A stretch of 64,000 nt of DNA from VXNF01 sp965116465 (GTDB taxonomy: Bacteria > Actinomycetota > Acidimicrobiia > Acidimicrobiales > CATQHL01), in contig OZ220687.1 of NCBI GenBank assembly GCA_965116465.1, positions 2,418,001 to 2,482,000 of the forward strand, given 5' to 3'. The position numbers were made by a program, and so were the translations under genes. Under the pieces are notes generated by a model. The model was given only the letters and a program-made list of their open reading frames with translations. It did not search any database and was not told where the DNA came from. Positions 1 to 9,304 of the stretch are shown here, piece after piece; the first letter of the stretch is position 1, and each line of letters opens with the position of its first letter.

Positions 1-13
1 TGGCCCCCGGGGG

Positions 14-1384
14 TCAGCCGCTTGCGAGCCAACCGTCCACGCGGTCGAGCACCTGGTCGACCCGGTTCAACAGGTCGTCGATGACGGTGGTGTCGGCGAT
101 CAGTGGCGGCGAGATCGACAGCATGACCGCGCCCCGGCCGTCGGGTCGTACCAGCACGCGCGCCTCGCGCACCAAGCGGTCCAGCAAGCCGCCAGGCAGC
201 AAGTCGGCGACCTCGGCGTCGCTGAGGTCAACACCCGAGTCGCGGTCGCGCATCAGCTCCAGGGCGTAGAAGTAGCCGGTGCCGCGGACGTCCTTCACGC
301 AGGCGTGGGCCTGCATCAGCGCTCGCAGGCCGGCGCCGAGTCGATCCTCGTTGCCCAATACGTTCGTGAACACGTCCTCGTCACGCAGGGCAGTCATGTT
401 GGCGACCGCCACCGCGGTGGCCACCGGATGGCCGCCGAAGGTGGAACCGTGCAGGAACATTCCCGCGGGAGAGTCCCAGACCCCCTCGAGCAGAGGGCCG
501 CGAACCACCAGGCCGGCGAGGGGCTGGTAGGCGCTGGTGACGCCCTTGGCGAACGTGATCATGTCGGGCCGGGCGCCGAAGCGCTCGCTGCCGAACCAGT
601 GGCCGAGGCGGCCGAAGGCGTTGATCACCTCGTCGGCGCACAGCAGCACTCCGTGGTCGTCGCAGATGCGGCGCAGTTCCTGCCAGTAGCCCTCCGGAGG
701 CACGAGCGCGCCGCGGCCGTTCTGGACCGGCTCGGCGATCAGCATGGCCACGGTCTCGGGCCCCTCGGCGATGATCGCCTCCTCCACGGCGGCGACGCAC
801 GGCAGCTCGCGTGCCTCCCGGCCCGGTTCGAGATGGCAACCCAGGGTGTTGGAGACGTGCCGCACGTGGCCGGCGAGCATCGGCAGGTACGGGTCGCGCA
901 GGTTGGGGATGCCCGTCAGCAGGAGGGCCCCCAGCGTGGTGCCGTGGTATGCCCAGTGCCGGGCGATCACCTTGTGGCGCTGCTCGTCGCCGTTGGCCAG
1001 GTGATAGCAGCGAGCGAACTTGCGGGCCGACTCCACCGCCTCGGAGCCGGAGCTCACGAAGAACACCCGGTCCAGGTCACCCGGCGCCACCGACGCGATC
1101 ATCGATGCGGCCTCGACGGACGAGGGGTGAGCGAATCCCCAGTTGGGGTAGAACCCCAGCTTGTCCATCTGCTTCGCCGCGGCCGCAGCCAGGTCGCTGC
1201 GACCGTGGCCGATGTTGGTGCAGAACAGACCTGCGAGACCGTCGAGGTACTGGTTGCCGTCGGTGTCCCAGACGTAGCAGCCCTCGCCGCGCTCGATCAC
1301 CACGAGGTCGTCCGCCATCCAAGCATCGCCCCGCGTGAAATGAGGTGACAGATGACGGCGAGCCTGCTCCCGGTAGTCCGGCAT
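14..1384 (-). CDS. Class III (omega) aminotransferase, PLP-dependent
   Basis: About 456 residues, full length for class III transaminases. These enzymes move an amino group from an omega-amine or omega-amino acid to pyruvate or 2-oxoglutarate using pyridoxal phosphate. Visible landmarks are the cofactor phosphate loop SSGSEA (111-116), the DE pair (251-252) that contacts the pyridine ring, and the Schiff-base lysine in TFAKG (Lys280). A GTG lies six codons further upstream, but the ATG at 1384 is preceded by GGAGG at a five-base distance, so that start was chosen. The substrate cannot be read from sequence; beta-alanine, taurine or polyamine-type donors are all possible. It stands alone on the minus strand behind its own promoter region. 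Confidence 0.9.
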   Translation of the reverse strand: MPDYREQARRHLSPHFTRGDAWMADDLVVIERGEGCYVWDTDGNQYLDGLAGLFCTNIGHGRSDLAAAAAKQMDKLGFYPNWGFAHPSSVEAASMIASVAPGDLDRVFFVSSGSEAVESARKFARCYHLANGDEQRHKVIARHWAYHGTTLGALLLTGIPNLRDPYLPMLAGHVRHVSNTLGCHLEPGREARELPCVAAVEEAIIAEGPETVAMLIAEPVQNGRGALVPPEGYWQELRRICDDHGVLLCADEVINAFGRLGHWFGSERFGARPDMITFAKGVTSAYQPLAGLVVRGPLLEGVWDSPAGMFLHGSTFGGHPVATAVAVANMTALRDEDVFTNVLGNEDRLGAGLRALMQAHACVKDVRGTGYFYALELMRDRDSGVDLSDAEVADLLPGGLLDRLVREARVLVRPDGRGAVMLSISPPLIADTTVIDDLLNRVDQVLDRVDGWLASG

Positions 1385-1430
1385 CAGTGCCTCCAAGGTC
1401 ACCCGGGCGCTGCTCAGCCCGGTTGGTTAG

Positions 1431-1460
1431 AGATTACAGCATTCTTGCAAGCTTGTATAA
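1431..1460 (-). promoter_or_regulatory. Possible promoter of the aminotransferase gene
   Basis: An AT-rich stretch in otherwise GC-rich DNA contains, on the minus strand, TTATAC, an 18-base spacer and TAATCT. Transcription would begin near 1424 and give a leader of about 40 bases carrying the GGAGG site. The -35 box is weak, so this is tentative. Confidence 0.35.
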
Positions 1461-1476
1461 CCGACCTTCGACCGGG

Positions 1477-1704
1477 CTACGGCAGCGGATCCAGGTGGAT
1501 GGCGCCGATGGGACAGTTGTCGACGGCGGCGGAGGCGCTAAGCAGCTGCTCGCCGGTCACCTCCTCGATGAGCACCACGGTGATGCCGTCGTCGTCGAAG
1601 GCGAACAGGTCCGGGTCGATCAGCACGCACTGACCCGCGGTGATGCAGGCGTCGTCGATCCAGAGCCGGAACCGACCGGTGGAGGGATCCGGTTCAGGTG
1701 CCAT
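1477..1704 (-). CDS. P450-type [3Fe-4S] ferredoxin
   Basis: A 75-residue small ferredoxin that would deliver electrons to the adjacent cytochrome P450. It has the actinobacterial P450-ferredoxin pattern: CITAGQC near the N-terminus and DNCPIGAI near the C-terminus. Only three cluster cysteines are evident, as expected for a [3Fe-4S] cluster. The ATG at 1704 lies inside the last codons of the P450 gene (11-base overlap) and is preceded by GGGGAGAGG, which decides the start over an in-frame codon further upstream. The overlap implies translational coupling with the P450. No ferredoxin reductase is nearby, so reduction probably relies on one encoded elsewhere. Confidence 0.88.
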   Translation of the reverse strand: MAPEPDPSTGRFRLWIDDACITAGQCVLIDPDLFAFDDDGITVVLIEEVTGEQLLSASAAVDNCPIGAIHLDPLP

Positions 1705-3010
1705 TGAAGCCTCTCCCCGACTCGCCCTGCCCGGCCACTGCAACGCGGCGGTCCGACTCGGTCGATGCGCCACTTGGTTCGATCCACAGTTCGGCCAGGC
1801 CGCGCTGGTCGCGGGGCGCCTTCCAGAGCGGCGTCTGGCTCACCAGCGTCGCAGCGGGGAAGCGCTTCAGGAACTCCTCGACGGCGATGGGCACCTCCAG
1901 GCGGGCGAGCGATGCGCCGAGACAGAAGTGCGGACCCCGGCCGAAGCCCATGTGGTCGGCCTTGGTGAGACGGCGTGTGATGTCGAACTTCTCGGGATCG
2001 GGATACTGGGCCGGATCCCGGTGCGCGGCGGCGATGTTCACGACCACGGTGTCGCCGGCTTCGATCGGTTGGCCGTCGAGGCTGAGCGGGCGCGTCGCCC
2101 GGCGCCGGGCATTGATGGCAGGTGCTTCGAAGCGCAGAACCTCTTCGATCGCGTAGTCGAGCCACTGGGCCCCCGATCGCGCCAGCTCGAGTTGCTCACG
2201 GTGGCCCAGCAACAGGTGGATGCTCGTGGCCATGAGGTTGGTGGAGGTCTCGTGACCGGCCTGCAGGGCGTGGATGACGATAGCGATCCCGTCCCCGCGG
2301 GTCATGCGGCCGTCGTCGATGGCGCCGGCGACGACGCTGATGAAGTCGTCCCGTGGCGCGGCGGCGCGGCGGTCGAGCAGATCGCACACGAACTCGCGCC
2401 ACTCCACGAGGGCGTCGTCGAGGTCGTGGGCGATGTCGGGGCGGGGGAGCGGCCCGGTGAAGAACCGGGCGAGCTGCAGCGACCAGCCGGGGAAGCGGTC
2501 GAGGGCATCGGCCCCCACGCCCAGCAGTCCGGCGATGACCTTCACCGGCAAGGGCTTCGCCAGGGTCTCGACGACATCGAACGGCTCACCGGCGAGCCGG
2601 GCGGGCTCGAGCAGTGCGATGACCTGCCGGCGGATGTCGGCGGCCAGCGGGGCCAATGCCGCGGGCGTGAACGACGGGTTCACGGTGCGTCGCAGCGCAG
2701 TGTGCTTGGCGCCGTCGGAGTGGATGAGGCCCGGATGGCGGAAGTGGTGGGGAAGGATCTGCAGGCTCTCGATCACTTCGGCTGGGAGTCGCCGGATGTA
2801 GGCTTCCTCCGCGCCCTGGCTGGAGTAGTCGGCAGGATTGCGCAGCACCTCTTCCACCAGGTCGAACCGTGTGACCAGCCAGTAGTTGAGCGAGGGGCTC
2901 CAGTAGACGGGCGTACGGCTGCGAAGCTCGGCGAACACCTCGTGCATGTGGTCCTGGAAGTCGGGCGCGCCGAGAGCTTCCTCGATCTCCGGTATTCCCC
3001 CTTTGTGCAC
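1694..3010 (-). CDS. Cytochrome P450 (bacterial class I)
   Basis: A 438-residue haem-thiolate monooxygenase. The I-helix oxygen-activation motif AGHETST is at 251-257, the K-helix EEVLR at 289-293, and the haem-binding loop GFGRGPHFCLG at 355-365 with Cys363 as the axial ligand. Size and motifs are those of soluble actinobacterial P450s supplied with electrons by a small ferredoxin, which is the next gene. A GTG start at 3010 is assumed; no clear ribosome binding site was found. The substrate is unknown: the neighbouring aminotransferase and oxidoreductases do not define a pathway. The 180-base gap to the divergent gene at 3193 should hold both promoters. Confidence 0.92.
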   Translation of the reverse strand: MHKGGIPEIEEALGAPDFQDHMHEVFAELRSRTPVYWSPSLNYWLVTRFDLVEEVLRNPADYSSQGAEEAYIRRLPAEVIESLQILPHHFRHPGLIHSDGAKHTALRRTVNPSFTPAALAPLAADIRRQVIALLEPARLAGEPFDVVETLAKPLPVKVIAGLLGVGADALDRFPGWSLQLARFFTGPLPRPDIAHDLDDALVEWREFVCDLLDRRAAAPRDDFISVVAGAIDDGRMTRGDGIAIVIHALQAGHETSTNLMATSIHLLLGHREQLELARSGAQWLDYAIEEVLRFEAPAINARRRATRPLSLDGQPIEAGDTVVVNIAAAHRDPAQYPDPEKFDITRRLTKADHMGFGRGPHFCLGASLARLEVPIAVEEFLKRFPAATLVSQTPLWKAPRDQRGLAELWIEPSGASTESDRRVAVAGQGESGRGFNGT

Positions 3011-3192
3011 CGCGCCACCGTACCCGTCATCCCGGCGCGGCCCGAACCCGGTCTGCAGTGTCCGGTCGGGGGCTCGGGGTGCCGCTCTGCTCCTTCGTGG
3101 CAGGCCAAAGGCGTCGCAGCCCGGCCCCCCGATCCCCCGCCCTCGGTTGTCGCTCGGTTCAGCGGGGTCACCGGTAGGGCAGACTGGACGCA

Positions 3193-4227
3193 GTGACCGA
3201 ATCTTCTGTCCGCTTCGCCGGTGTGGGGTTGTCTCTGTCGAACGAGGAGTCGGCGGCTGTGACTCTGGCGCAGGGTGTGCAGGCCGATGAGTTGGGGTAT
3301 GACGAGGTGTCGATCCCGGAGAGCCGGTTGCATCGATCCGCGACGTCGGTGGCGGCGGCGATCCTGGCTCGGACTCGGCGCGTCACGGTGCGCGTCGGTG
3401 TGGCCAATCCCGTGACCCGGCATCCTCTGCTGCTGGCCCTGGAGGCCGCCTCGCTCGCTGACATCGGGTCGGGTCGTGTGCGGTTCGGGATCGGTGCCTG
3501 CGAGTGGACGATGCGGGCGTTCGGCTGCGATCCCGAGGGTTGGTTGCCCTACACGAACACCGTTGAGGCGGTGCGGGCGATGCGGTCGATGCTGGCGGGT
3601 GGGCCGCTGGGTTTCGAGCCGGAGACGTTCGCGGCCGACGCCGACCTGCGCCTCGAGCTGCCACCGCCGGTGCGCGTGCCGGTGGATGTCGGAGCCGTCA
3701 ACTCCCGGATGCTGACCGCTTCGGGACGGTGGGCCGACGGTGTGCAGTTGGGTGCACTGATGAGTCCCGCCTACGTGGCTTGGGCGGCTGAGCGGATTGC
3801 CGAGGGTGCTCTGGCAGCAGGGCGCGACCCCGGTGAGGTGCTGATCTCCGGCAACGTGCTCACCAGCCTGAGCCGTGACCGGGACGCCGCCCGCCGGGAG
3901 GTGTGCGAGGTTCTGGCTTACTACCTCGCCCGGGTGGAGGGCGTGGTGGTGGACCGTTCCGGCGCCGACCCCGAAGCGGTGGCAGCGGTGCGGGACGCCG
4001 TGCGGCAGGATGGTCTCGCCGCGGGCACCGCGACGGTGAGCGGGCAGCTGGTCGACACGTTCGCCGTGACGGGCGACACTGACGAGGTGATCGAGCGCCT
4101 GATGCCCTTCGGCGAGGCGGGGATGGCGATGCCGCTGCTCTGGTACACGCTGGGCCCCGATCCCACCTGGGCGGTGGAGGCCCTGGCCGCCGAGGTGGTG
4201 CCCGCCGTGCGGGGAGAGCCGTCGTGA
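3193..4227 (+). CDS. Luciferase-like (LLM) F420-type oxidoreductase
   Basis: A 344-residue TIM-barrel flavin/F420 oxidoreductase of the bacterial luciferase-like superfamily. Family features include the N-terminal strand FAGVGLS, the segment TRRVTVRVGVANPVTRHP typical of F420-dependent members, and the SGRVRFGIGACEW turn that lines the cofactor site. In actinobacteria such proteins usually transfer hydride between F420 and small organic substrates, but FMN use cannot be excluded. The GTG start has no ribosome binding site and may be leaderless. Its last codons overlap the start of the rhodanese gene by four bases, so the two are co-translated. Confidence 0.82.
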   Translation: MTESSVRFAGVGLSLSNEESAAVTLAQGVQADELGYDEVSIPESRLHRSATSVAAAILARTRRVTVRVGVANPVTRHPLLLALEAASLADIGSGRVRFGIGACEWTMRAFGCDPEGWLPYTNTVEAVRAMRSMLAGGPLGFEPETFAADADLRLELPPPVRVPVDVGAVNSRMLTASGRWADGVQLGALMSPAYVAWAAERIAEGALAAGRDPGEVLISGNVLTSLSRDRDAARREVCEVLAYYLARVEGVVVDRSGADPEAVAAVRDAVRQDGLAAGTATVSGQLVDTFAVTGDTDEVIERLMPFGEAGMAMPLLWYTLGPDPTWAVEALAAEVVPAVRGEPS

Positions 4228-5072
4228 GCGGCGAAGTGCCGGGCGCCGCCGGACCCCTTGTGAGCACGGCCCGGCTGGCCGACCAGCTGGCGGATCCAGG
4301 CGGCGACGTGCGGGTCGTGGACTGCCGCTGGTATCTGAAGCCGTTCGACATGCGTGATCCGGACGTGGAGTACGCCGCCGGCCACATCCCCGGTGCCGTG
4401 CACCTGCGCTGGGACGTGCAATGGGCGGACCCGGACCACCCCATCCCCGGGATGCTCGCCCAGCCGGCGGTCTTCGCCGAGGCGATGGCCTCCGCCGGCA
4501 TCAGCGACAGCACGACGGTGGTCGCCTACGACGACGGGCATGTCACCGTGGCGGCCCGCCTGTGGTGGGCGCTGCGGGTGTACGGCCACGAGTCCGTCGC
4601 CGTTCTCGACGGCGGCATCGGTCGGTGGATCGCCGAGGCGCGCCCGCTGAGCGCAGATGTGCCGTCATGGCCACGCGGTGACTTCACAGCCCGGCCCCGC
4701 TCGGCCGCCTACGCCACGCATGCCGACGTGGCGGCCGCACTCGATGACCCGTCGGCGGGCCTCGTGGACTGCCGCATGGAGCCCGCGCGGGTCGAGGACG
4801 GGGCCATGATCCCCGGCAGCGCGTACCTTCCGGGCATCGAGTTCCTCGACGAGGAGGGGCTCGTGCGGTCGCCGGAGAGTTGCCGCCGGACGATCCTCGC
4901 TGCGACCGATCCGTCCCCGCGGACCATCCTCTACTGCCGCGGCGGCGTGGGTGCCTGCGGCACCGCTCTGGCCTACGAGGTGGCCGGACTCGGCGACGGC
5001 GTGTCGGTCTACGACGGCTCCTGGAGCGAGTGGGTCACGATCGCGGGGGATTCCCAGAAGGAACCGCTCTAG
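4224..5072 (+). CDS. Sulfurtransferase with two rhodanese domains (SseA-like)
   Basis: A 282-residue protein with two rhodanese domains. The N-terminal domain (about 12-140) carries YDDGHV where an active site would be, with aspartate in place of cysteine, so it is structural. The C-terminal domain (about 165-275) carries CRGGVGA with the catalytic Cys238, which would hold the persulfide. This is the usual design of thiosulfate and 3-mercaptopyruvate sulfurtransferases. The GTG start overlaps the stop of the luciferase-like gene in a GTGA arrangement. It converges on the kinase gene with only three bases between stops and no visible terminator. Its physiological donor is unknown. Confidence 0.88.
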   Translation: MSGEVPGAAGPLVSTARLADQLADPGGDVRVVDCRWYLKPFDMRDPDVEYAAGHIPGAVHLRWDVQWADPDHPIPGMLAQPAVFAEAMASAGISDSTTVVAYDDGHVTVAARLWWALRVYGHESVAVLDGGIGRWIAEARPLSADVPSWPRGDFTARPRSAAYATHADVAAALDDPSAGLVDCRMEPARVEDGAMIPGSAYLPGIEFLDEEGLVRSPESCRRTILAATDPSPRTILYCRGGVGACGTALAYEVAGLGDGVSVYDGSWSEWVTIAGDSQKEPL

Positions 5073-5075
5073 GGG

Positions 5076-6164
5076 TCAGCCCAGGAACTCCTCGGCGCCA
5101 AGGTCGAGGGCGTGGGTGGCGTGGCGGCGCGCCATCGTGCCGATCAACTCGTCGCCGCGCTCGGTGCGCTCGACCCCCATGGATGCGAACACGGCCGTGA
5201 CGAAGCCGAAGAAGGACGCCCGGCGGTAGGCCTCCCAGCACGCGGACCAGCTGAGGTCCGCTATCCCGAAGTCGCAGAGCGCCGCGTGGTAGTCGCGCAC
5301 GATGCGTTCTTCGGTGGCGCGTCGATCCTCGATCCGCAGGTTGCCCCCGAGGAAGTACGAGACGTCGCTGAGGGGGTGCCCGACGGCCAGGGACTGCCAG
5401 TCCACGGTGGTGATCGCGGTCGGAGCCCGGGTCGTGTCAAAGAGCAGGTTGTCGAGCCGGTAGTCCTGGTGGATGGCGCAGAAGACCTCGTCGAGCGGCG
5501 GGCTGATGGGGAAGCCCGGCGCGTGGGCGAGGCGCTGGAACAGGTCCTTCTGCTCGGCGGAGAGTTCGTCCCGGTACCTGTCGAGGAAGTCCGGGAGCAC
5601 GCCCTGGAAGAAGGTCTGGATGGCGTTCTGCACCTCCACCGGGTCGCCGAAGTTCAGCCATTCGGCATCGGCGAGCGACGCATCTCGCCAGGTCGGCCCG
5701 TGTAGCCCCACCAGTTCCCGCACGACGTCGCGGGCCAGCGACGGGTCGCAGCCGGCGATCTGGTCGCCTTGGATCGCCGGATGCATGTCCTCCAGCAGGA
5801 GAACGAATTCCGGGCCGTGCCCCCGGACGGCCGCGTAGAAGCAGTGCGGCGTCGGGATCCGAACCCCCGACCGGAGAAGGTTGTAGAAGCCGACCTCCCG
5901 GGCGTAGGCGCGCACCACCACGGCCATGTCCCGCGTCATCGGGTCGGCGGAGGGGAACTTCCCGACGATGGTGGCCGGATACCCGGGCTGTGGCCGGGCG
6001 TAGGAGAGAACGAAGCGGACGCAGTTGCCGAACTGGCCGGTGCCGATGGATTCATGGTGGAATCCGGCGACCTCGGCGTCAGCGTGGCCGGCGGCGCGCA
6101 GCACCTCGCTCAGCCACCCGGCGGTCACCTCCTCGAGCGTGGGGATGGCCGCGTCGGCGGTCAC
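5076..6164 (-). CDS. APH/CHK-family phosphotransferase
   Basis: About 362 residues with a protein-kinase-like fold of the aminoglycoside phosphotransferase and ecdysteroid-kinase-like clan. A candidate ATP lysine is Lys69 in VGKF; the catalytic loop HQDYRLDN gives His232, Asp234 and Asn239; and the metal-binding aspartate is Asp255 in VDWQSL. Such proteins phosphorylate small hydroxylated compounds, and the substrate here is unknown. The reading frame is open far upstream, but the GTG at 6164 overlaps the TGA of the preceding luciferase-like gene by four bases, and recognisable protein sequence begins there. Co-transcription with that oxidoreductase suggests a shared small-molecule pathway. 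Confidence 0.85.
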   Translation of the reverse strand: MTADAAIPTLEEVTAGWLSEVLRAAGHADAEVAGFHHESIGTGQFGNCVRFVLSYARPQPGYPATIVGKFPSADPMTRDMAVVVRAYAREVGFYNLLRSGVRIPTPHCFYAAVRGHGPEFVLLLEDMHPAIQGDQIAGCDPSLARDVVRELVGLHGPTWRDASLADAEWLNFGDPVEVQNAIQTFFQGVLPDFLDRYRDELSAEQKDLFQRLAHAPGFPISPPLDEVFCAIHQDYRLDNLLFDTTRAPTAITTVDWQSLAVGHPLSDVSYFLGGNLRIEDRRATEERIVRDYHAALCDFGIADLSWSACWEAYRRASFFGFVTAVFASMGVERTERGDELIGTMARRHATHALDLGAEEFLG

Positions 6165-7207
6165 GGCGGCCCCTGCCGGTAGGCCGCCACGACCGGTGCG
6201 AGTTCGGCCGGGGTGGCGCCGTGCATGATCACGCCGTCGCATCCCAGGTCGAGTTGGTGGCGCACGGCCTCGGCGCACTGCTCCGGCGACCCGGTGGCGC
6301 TGGCGTCGTACCACTCCTGGGGGATCAGTGCGGCGACGTGTTCGAGCACCTCGGTCGAGCCGGTGGCGTCGAGCGCGGTCCAGCGGTGCTTGGCAACCAC
6401 CTCGTCGGCTTCGAACCTCTCCAGCACGGCAGGATCCCAGCGGTTCGTCCGCACGAGGAGTTCGCCGTAGCCCTGCAGGTAGGTGGCCAGCCGCCCGATG
6501 GTTCCCCTCAGGCGCTTCTCGTACGGGATCAAGTCGGAGATCGTGGCCAGACACGACCAGACCCGCACGTCGTCGGGGTCGCGGCCTGCCTGGGCGGCCG
6601 TCGACTTCACCGTCTCCACGCAGCGGACGACGGTCTCGTCCGCGAAGAACGTGTGCAGGATCACCTCGTCGAAGCAGCGCCCGCCGAGGCGCAGGGAGTT
6701 CGGGCCGAAGCCTCCGATGCCCATCGGCAGGTGCTCGTCCAGATCCGGATCCAGCAGCAGCAACGGGAACTGGCCCGCCGGACCGTCGTGGTTTGCGACC
6801 ATCTCGCCGCGGAAGAGCCGCCGCATGATGCCGGCGAAGTCCTCCATCTCCGCGGTGGTGATCCCGGGGATGCCCATCAACTGCTGCAGGATGGGGATCC
6901 CCCGCCCGATGCCCAGCACGAACCGCCCGCCGCTGAGGCTCTGCATGGTGTAGGCGAAGCCGGCGGTGAGAAGCGGGTGGCGCGTGTTGCTGTTGGTGAC
7001 GCCGCAGGAGATCGTGATGGACTCCGAAGCCGCGGCCGCCGCGCCGCACAGCGTCGCCGCCTCCTTCTTGTTGTAGCGCTCGGAGATGAACACCGTGCCG
7101 AGGCCCAGCGCCTCGCCCTGCCGCACCTCGTCGAGCAGGTCCCGCGAACTGGCCGGCTGACCGGCCAAGCCATAGAAGCCAAGCTCGGGAAACTCTTGCG
7201 TGGTCAT
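6161..7207 (-). CDS. Luciferase-like F420-dependent oxidoreductase
   Basis: A 348-residue member of the luciferase-like superfamily, close to the actinobacterial F420 subfamily with the N-terminal pattern ELGFYGLAGQPASS followed by FISERYNKKEAA. The block SCGVTNSNTRHP and the GRFVLGIGRGIP turn are standard for the barrel. GGAGGAACCG lies just before the ATG. The stop overlaps the kinase gene start by four bases. Hydride transfer with F420 is the expected chemistry; the substrate is unknown. It is clearly a different subfamily from the luciferase-like gene at 3193. Confidence 0.85.
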   Translation of the reverse strand: MTTQEFPELGFYGLAGQPASSRDLLDEVRQGEALGLGTVFISERYNKKEAATLCGAAAAASESITISCGVTNSNTRHPLLTAGFAYTMQSLSGGRFVLGIGRGIPILQQLMGIPGITTAEMEDFAGIMRRLFRGEMVANHDGPAGQFPLLLLDPDLDEHLPMGIGGFGPNSLRLGGRCFDEVILHTFFADETVVRCVETVKSTAAQAGRDPDDVRVWSCLATISDLIPYEKRLRGTIGRLATYLQGYGELLVRTNRWDPAVLERFEADEVVAKHRWTALDATGSTEVLEHVAALIPQEWYDASATGSPEQCAEAVRHQLDLGCDGVIMHGATPAELAPVVAAYRQGPP

Positions 7208-7235
7208 GGTTCGGTTCCTCCGTTCCGGGAGCCGG

Positions 7236-8258
7236 TTAGGCCTTCTGCGCCGCTTCTACGTGACTTGCCTGGACGGCCTCAGCACGGGCGCTCACGGCAT
7301 CAGCGAGTGCGATGTGGGCTGTCTGTAGTGCTTTCCGCAGCGGCGCGCCCTGGGAGTAGTAGTCGAACAACGCTTCGATCGCCTGTTCCGTGACGGCATC
7401 TGGCAGAGTTGCGTTGCTGTGAACTGTGTCCTCGACGTTGCAGGTGATTCGTCGTCCGAGGATCCGTGCGAGCATTTCCGCGCTGGGCACGCGCGGAATC
7501 TCTATGCGCGTGTCCAAGAATTCGAGTAGGTCTGCGCTGCTGTGATCCGACTGTTCCGCCCCCGGCTTGAGGTAACGGGCATGTGTCGCCACAACGACAG
7601 AGACGGGAAAGTTGGTCAACCAGCGCACTACCCCTCGGAAGAATCCGGGAACTGTCTCCGGGTGGGTCCCAGCGAGCCACTGATCCGAATCGTCGAAGAT
7701 GATCACCGGTTGCAGACCGTCTTCGTGAATCCCTCTAAAGATCTGGTCAATCACCTCGGATTTTTCTCGCAGCGAGATCAGCGACTCCGTCTCGGTCTGT
7801 CGCCCCACCTCCGTAGCACGCTCTCCTTTGAGCCACTCGAGGTTGAGTCCGATGTTTCGCGAGCGTCGACGCACCTCCGTTACGCGCCGCCTCGTGCCCG
7901 TGACAGGTTCCGTGGCCACTCCACGGGCGTGGCGCTCAAGAAGCAAGAGGATCTCGTTGGCGACCCGATCGGGAGTGCTAGCGCCCCTGCCAAGCGGGTG
8001 GACGGGCACGAGGATAGGGGCCACAACGAGAGCATCCGGTCCGAGCACGTACGAGATTGCGCTCGACTTACCGGCCCCGGTCTCTGCGATAAGAGCGACT
8101 CGATGTCCGCTGAGCGCCCCCGCTGCGAGAGGCGCCTCGACGTGCTCCTTGCCGATCATCGAATCGAAGGCGACGTGATAGGCCCCGAGATCGTGACGAA
8201 GGGGTGTCCCGTCGAAGGCGTATCGCTCGTGGAGGTGGGCAAGTAGGTCAAGCGTCAA
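7236..8258 (-). CDS. P-loop ATPase, second gene of a two-ATPase operon
   Basis: About 340 residues. A Walker A motif AETGAGKSS is at 59-67, and a Walker B-like strand ending VIIFDDSDQW lies near the middle. The domain resembles Orc/Cdc6-type or STAND-like AAA ATPases, but no specific family was recognised. The frame is open further upstream, but a TTG at 8258 sits in a TTGA overlap with the preceding gene's stop, which is the most economical start. Base composition is visibly lower in GC than the genes on either side, which may mean acquisition. Function unknown; the tight coupling suggests the two ATPases act together. Confidence 0.7.
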   Translation of the reverse strand: MTLDLLAHLHERYAFDGTPLRHDLGAYHVAFDSMIGKEHVEAPLAAGALSGHRVALIAETGAGKSSAISYVLGPDALVVAPILVPVHPLGRGASTPDRVANEILLLLERHARGVATEPVTGTRRRVTEVRRRSRNIGLNLEWLKGERATEVGRQTETESLISLREKSEVIDQIFRGIHEDGLQPVIIFDDSDQWLAGTHPETVPGFFRGVVRWLTNFPVSVVVATHARYLKPGAEQSDHSSADLLEFLDTRIEIPRVPSAEMLARILGRRITCNVEDTVHSNATLPDAVTEQAIEALFDYYSQGAPLRKALQTAHIALADAVSARAEAVQASHVEAAQKA

Positions 8259-9304
8259 CGGCGAGTCTCCGCCTTCAGTGCAAGCGCTTGTGCTGTCTTG
8301 TCCGCGGAGCCTGCGAGCGGTTTGACTTCGCCCAGGCAAGGCTCGTAGAGCTTTCGCTTGCCGGCGTGGAATGAGCGGACGAGTTCAGCTTCCTCTAGCT
8401 CCTTGAGCACCTGTACGACGCGGCTACGAGTAGCGCCAACATGCTTGAGGAGTTGTTCGTTGCCAGCATGAGCGGGACCGACCGTATACAGCGCATCCAG
8501 GACCAGTCGAGCGCGAGCGGAGAGTTGGTGACGCGAGTACTGCTGCTCGATGAGCCTCTCGAGGTTCAACTCCGGGTCCGAGCCGAGCACGACAGAGCGC
8601 GCTGTTGAGATGACCTGGCGGGGTGTCGCCGAGCCCAGGAGTGCCGGAAGTGCGTTTGCGATCCGGTGAAATAGTTGCTGTTGCTCGGGGGAGCCGTGTT
8701 CACCTCTCTGAACGAGCAACTCCCGGATTAACTCTGGACCAAATGGCTTCAGCCGCAGGAACGTGTCGAAGAAAGTGTCGGCTGGTGGGTCGAGTCCCGG
8801 TGAATCCCCGACAACCAGCCATTGCAGGGGCAATTCCCAGAGTTCATCCCTGTGCCGTCCGAAGAACTCGGTAAGGAGTTGCGGGTGGAGATTGTCGAGG
8901 AGCATCGTGGGTGTCGAATCCTGAGCGGACAACGCATCGCGAAGGCTTCCCAGTCGATCAGCTCCCTGCGCTTCGAGTTGCGCCCGATGCTGGTCTCGAA
9001 AGGCCCGCGCAAACTGGACGGACATCGAAAAGTCATCGCGGCTTGGATCAATCGTTGCCGCGAGCCGACCGATCAATCCCGCAAGATTCTCGACTCGAGC
9101 GACGTTCACAAACGCGGTCGACTCCCGTCGCGCCTCGATTCGGCGCAAGAACGAGGTCTTCCCGCTGCCGCCAGCGCCGGCGACGTACACGTTCAGTCCT
9201 AAGTCAAGAGCACGTTCGACGGCTGCCAACTCTTCGGCGCGATCGATGAACAAGGCGCCGTCAGCCTCCGATGCGGTGAGTGGACGGTAGCTCAATTGCA
9301 GCAT
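8255..9304 (-). CDS. AAA-type ATPase with C-terminal winged helix, first gene of the operon
   Basis: A 349-residue protein with Walker A GAGGSGKT (43-50) and a Walker B-like strand PTMLLDN. A C-terminal region around residues 265-325 (LSARARLVLDALY ... GATRSRVVQVLKELEEAELV) reads as a winged helix-turn-helix. The build is like Orc1/Cdc6 or STAND regulators: nucleotide-dependent conformational change plus DNA binding. The ATG at 9304 has no ribosome binding site; a good promoter ends six bases upstream, so the transcript is probably leaderless. A 23-bp palindrome overlaps that promoter, and the protein's own winged helix is one candidate repressor. Function unknown. Confidence 0.72.
   Translation of the reverse strand: MLQLSYRPLTASEADGALFIDRAEELAAVERALDLGLNVYVAGAGGSGKTSFLRRIEARRESTAFVNVARVENLAGLIGRLAATIDPSRDDFSMSVQFARAFRDQHRAQLEAQGADRLGSLRDALSAQDSTPTMLLDNLHPQLLTEFFGRHRDELWELPLQWLVVGDSPGLDPPADTFFDTFLRLKPFGPELIRELLVQRGEHGSPEQQQLFHRIANALPALLGSATPRQVISTARSVVLGSDPELNLERLIEQQYSRHQLSARARLVLDALYTVGPAHAGNEQLLKHVGATRSRVVQVLKELEEAELVRSFHAGKRKLYEPCLGEVKPLAGSADKTAQALALKAETRR

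Noticed and set aside
305..1348. Long open frame on the plus strand opposite the aminotransferase gene
   Set aside because: High-GC codon bias keeps antisense frames open; its translation has no recognisable domain while the minus-strand protein is clearly an aminotransferase.
5076..7049. A 657-codon single protein covering the kinase and part of the luciferase-like gene
   Set aside because: The first part is a shadow frame of the luciferase-like gene; the kinase starts at the GTG at 6164 that overlaps the previous stop.
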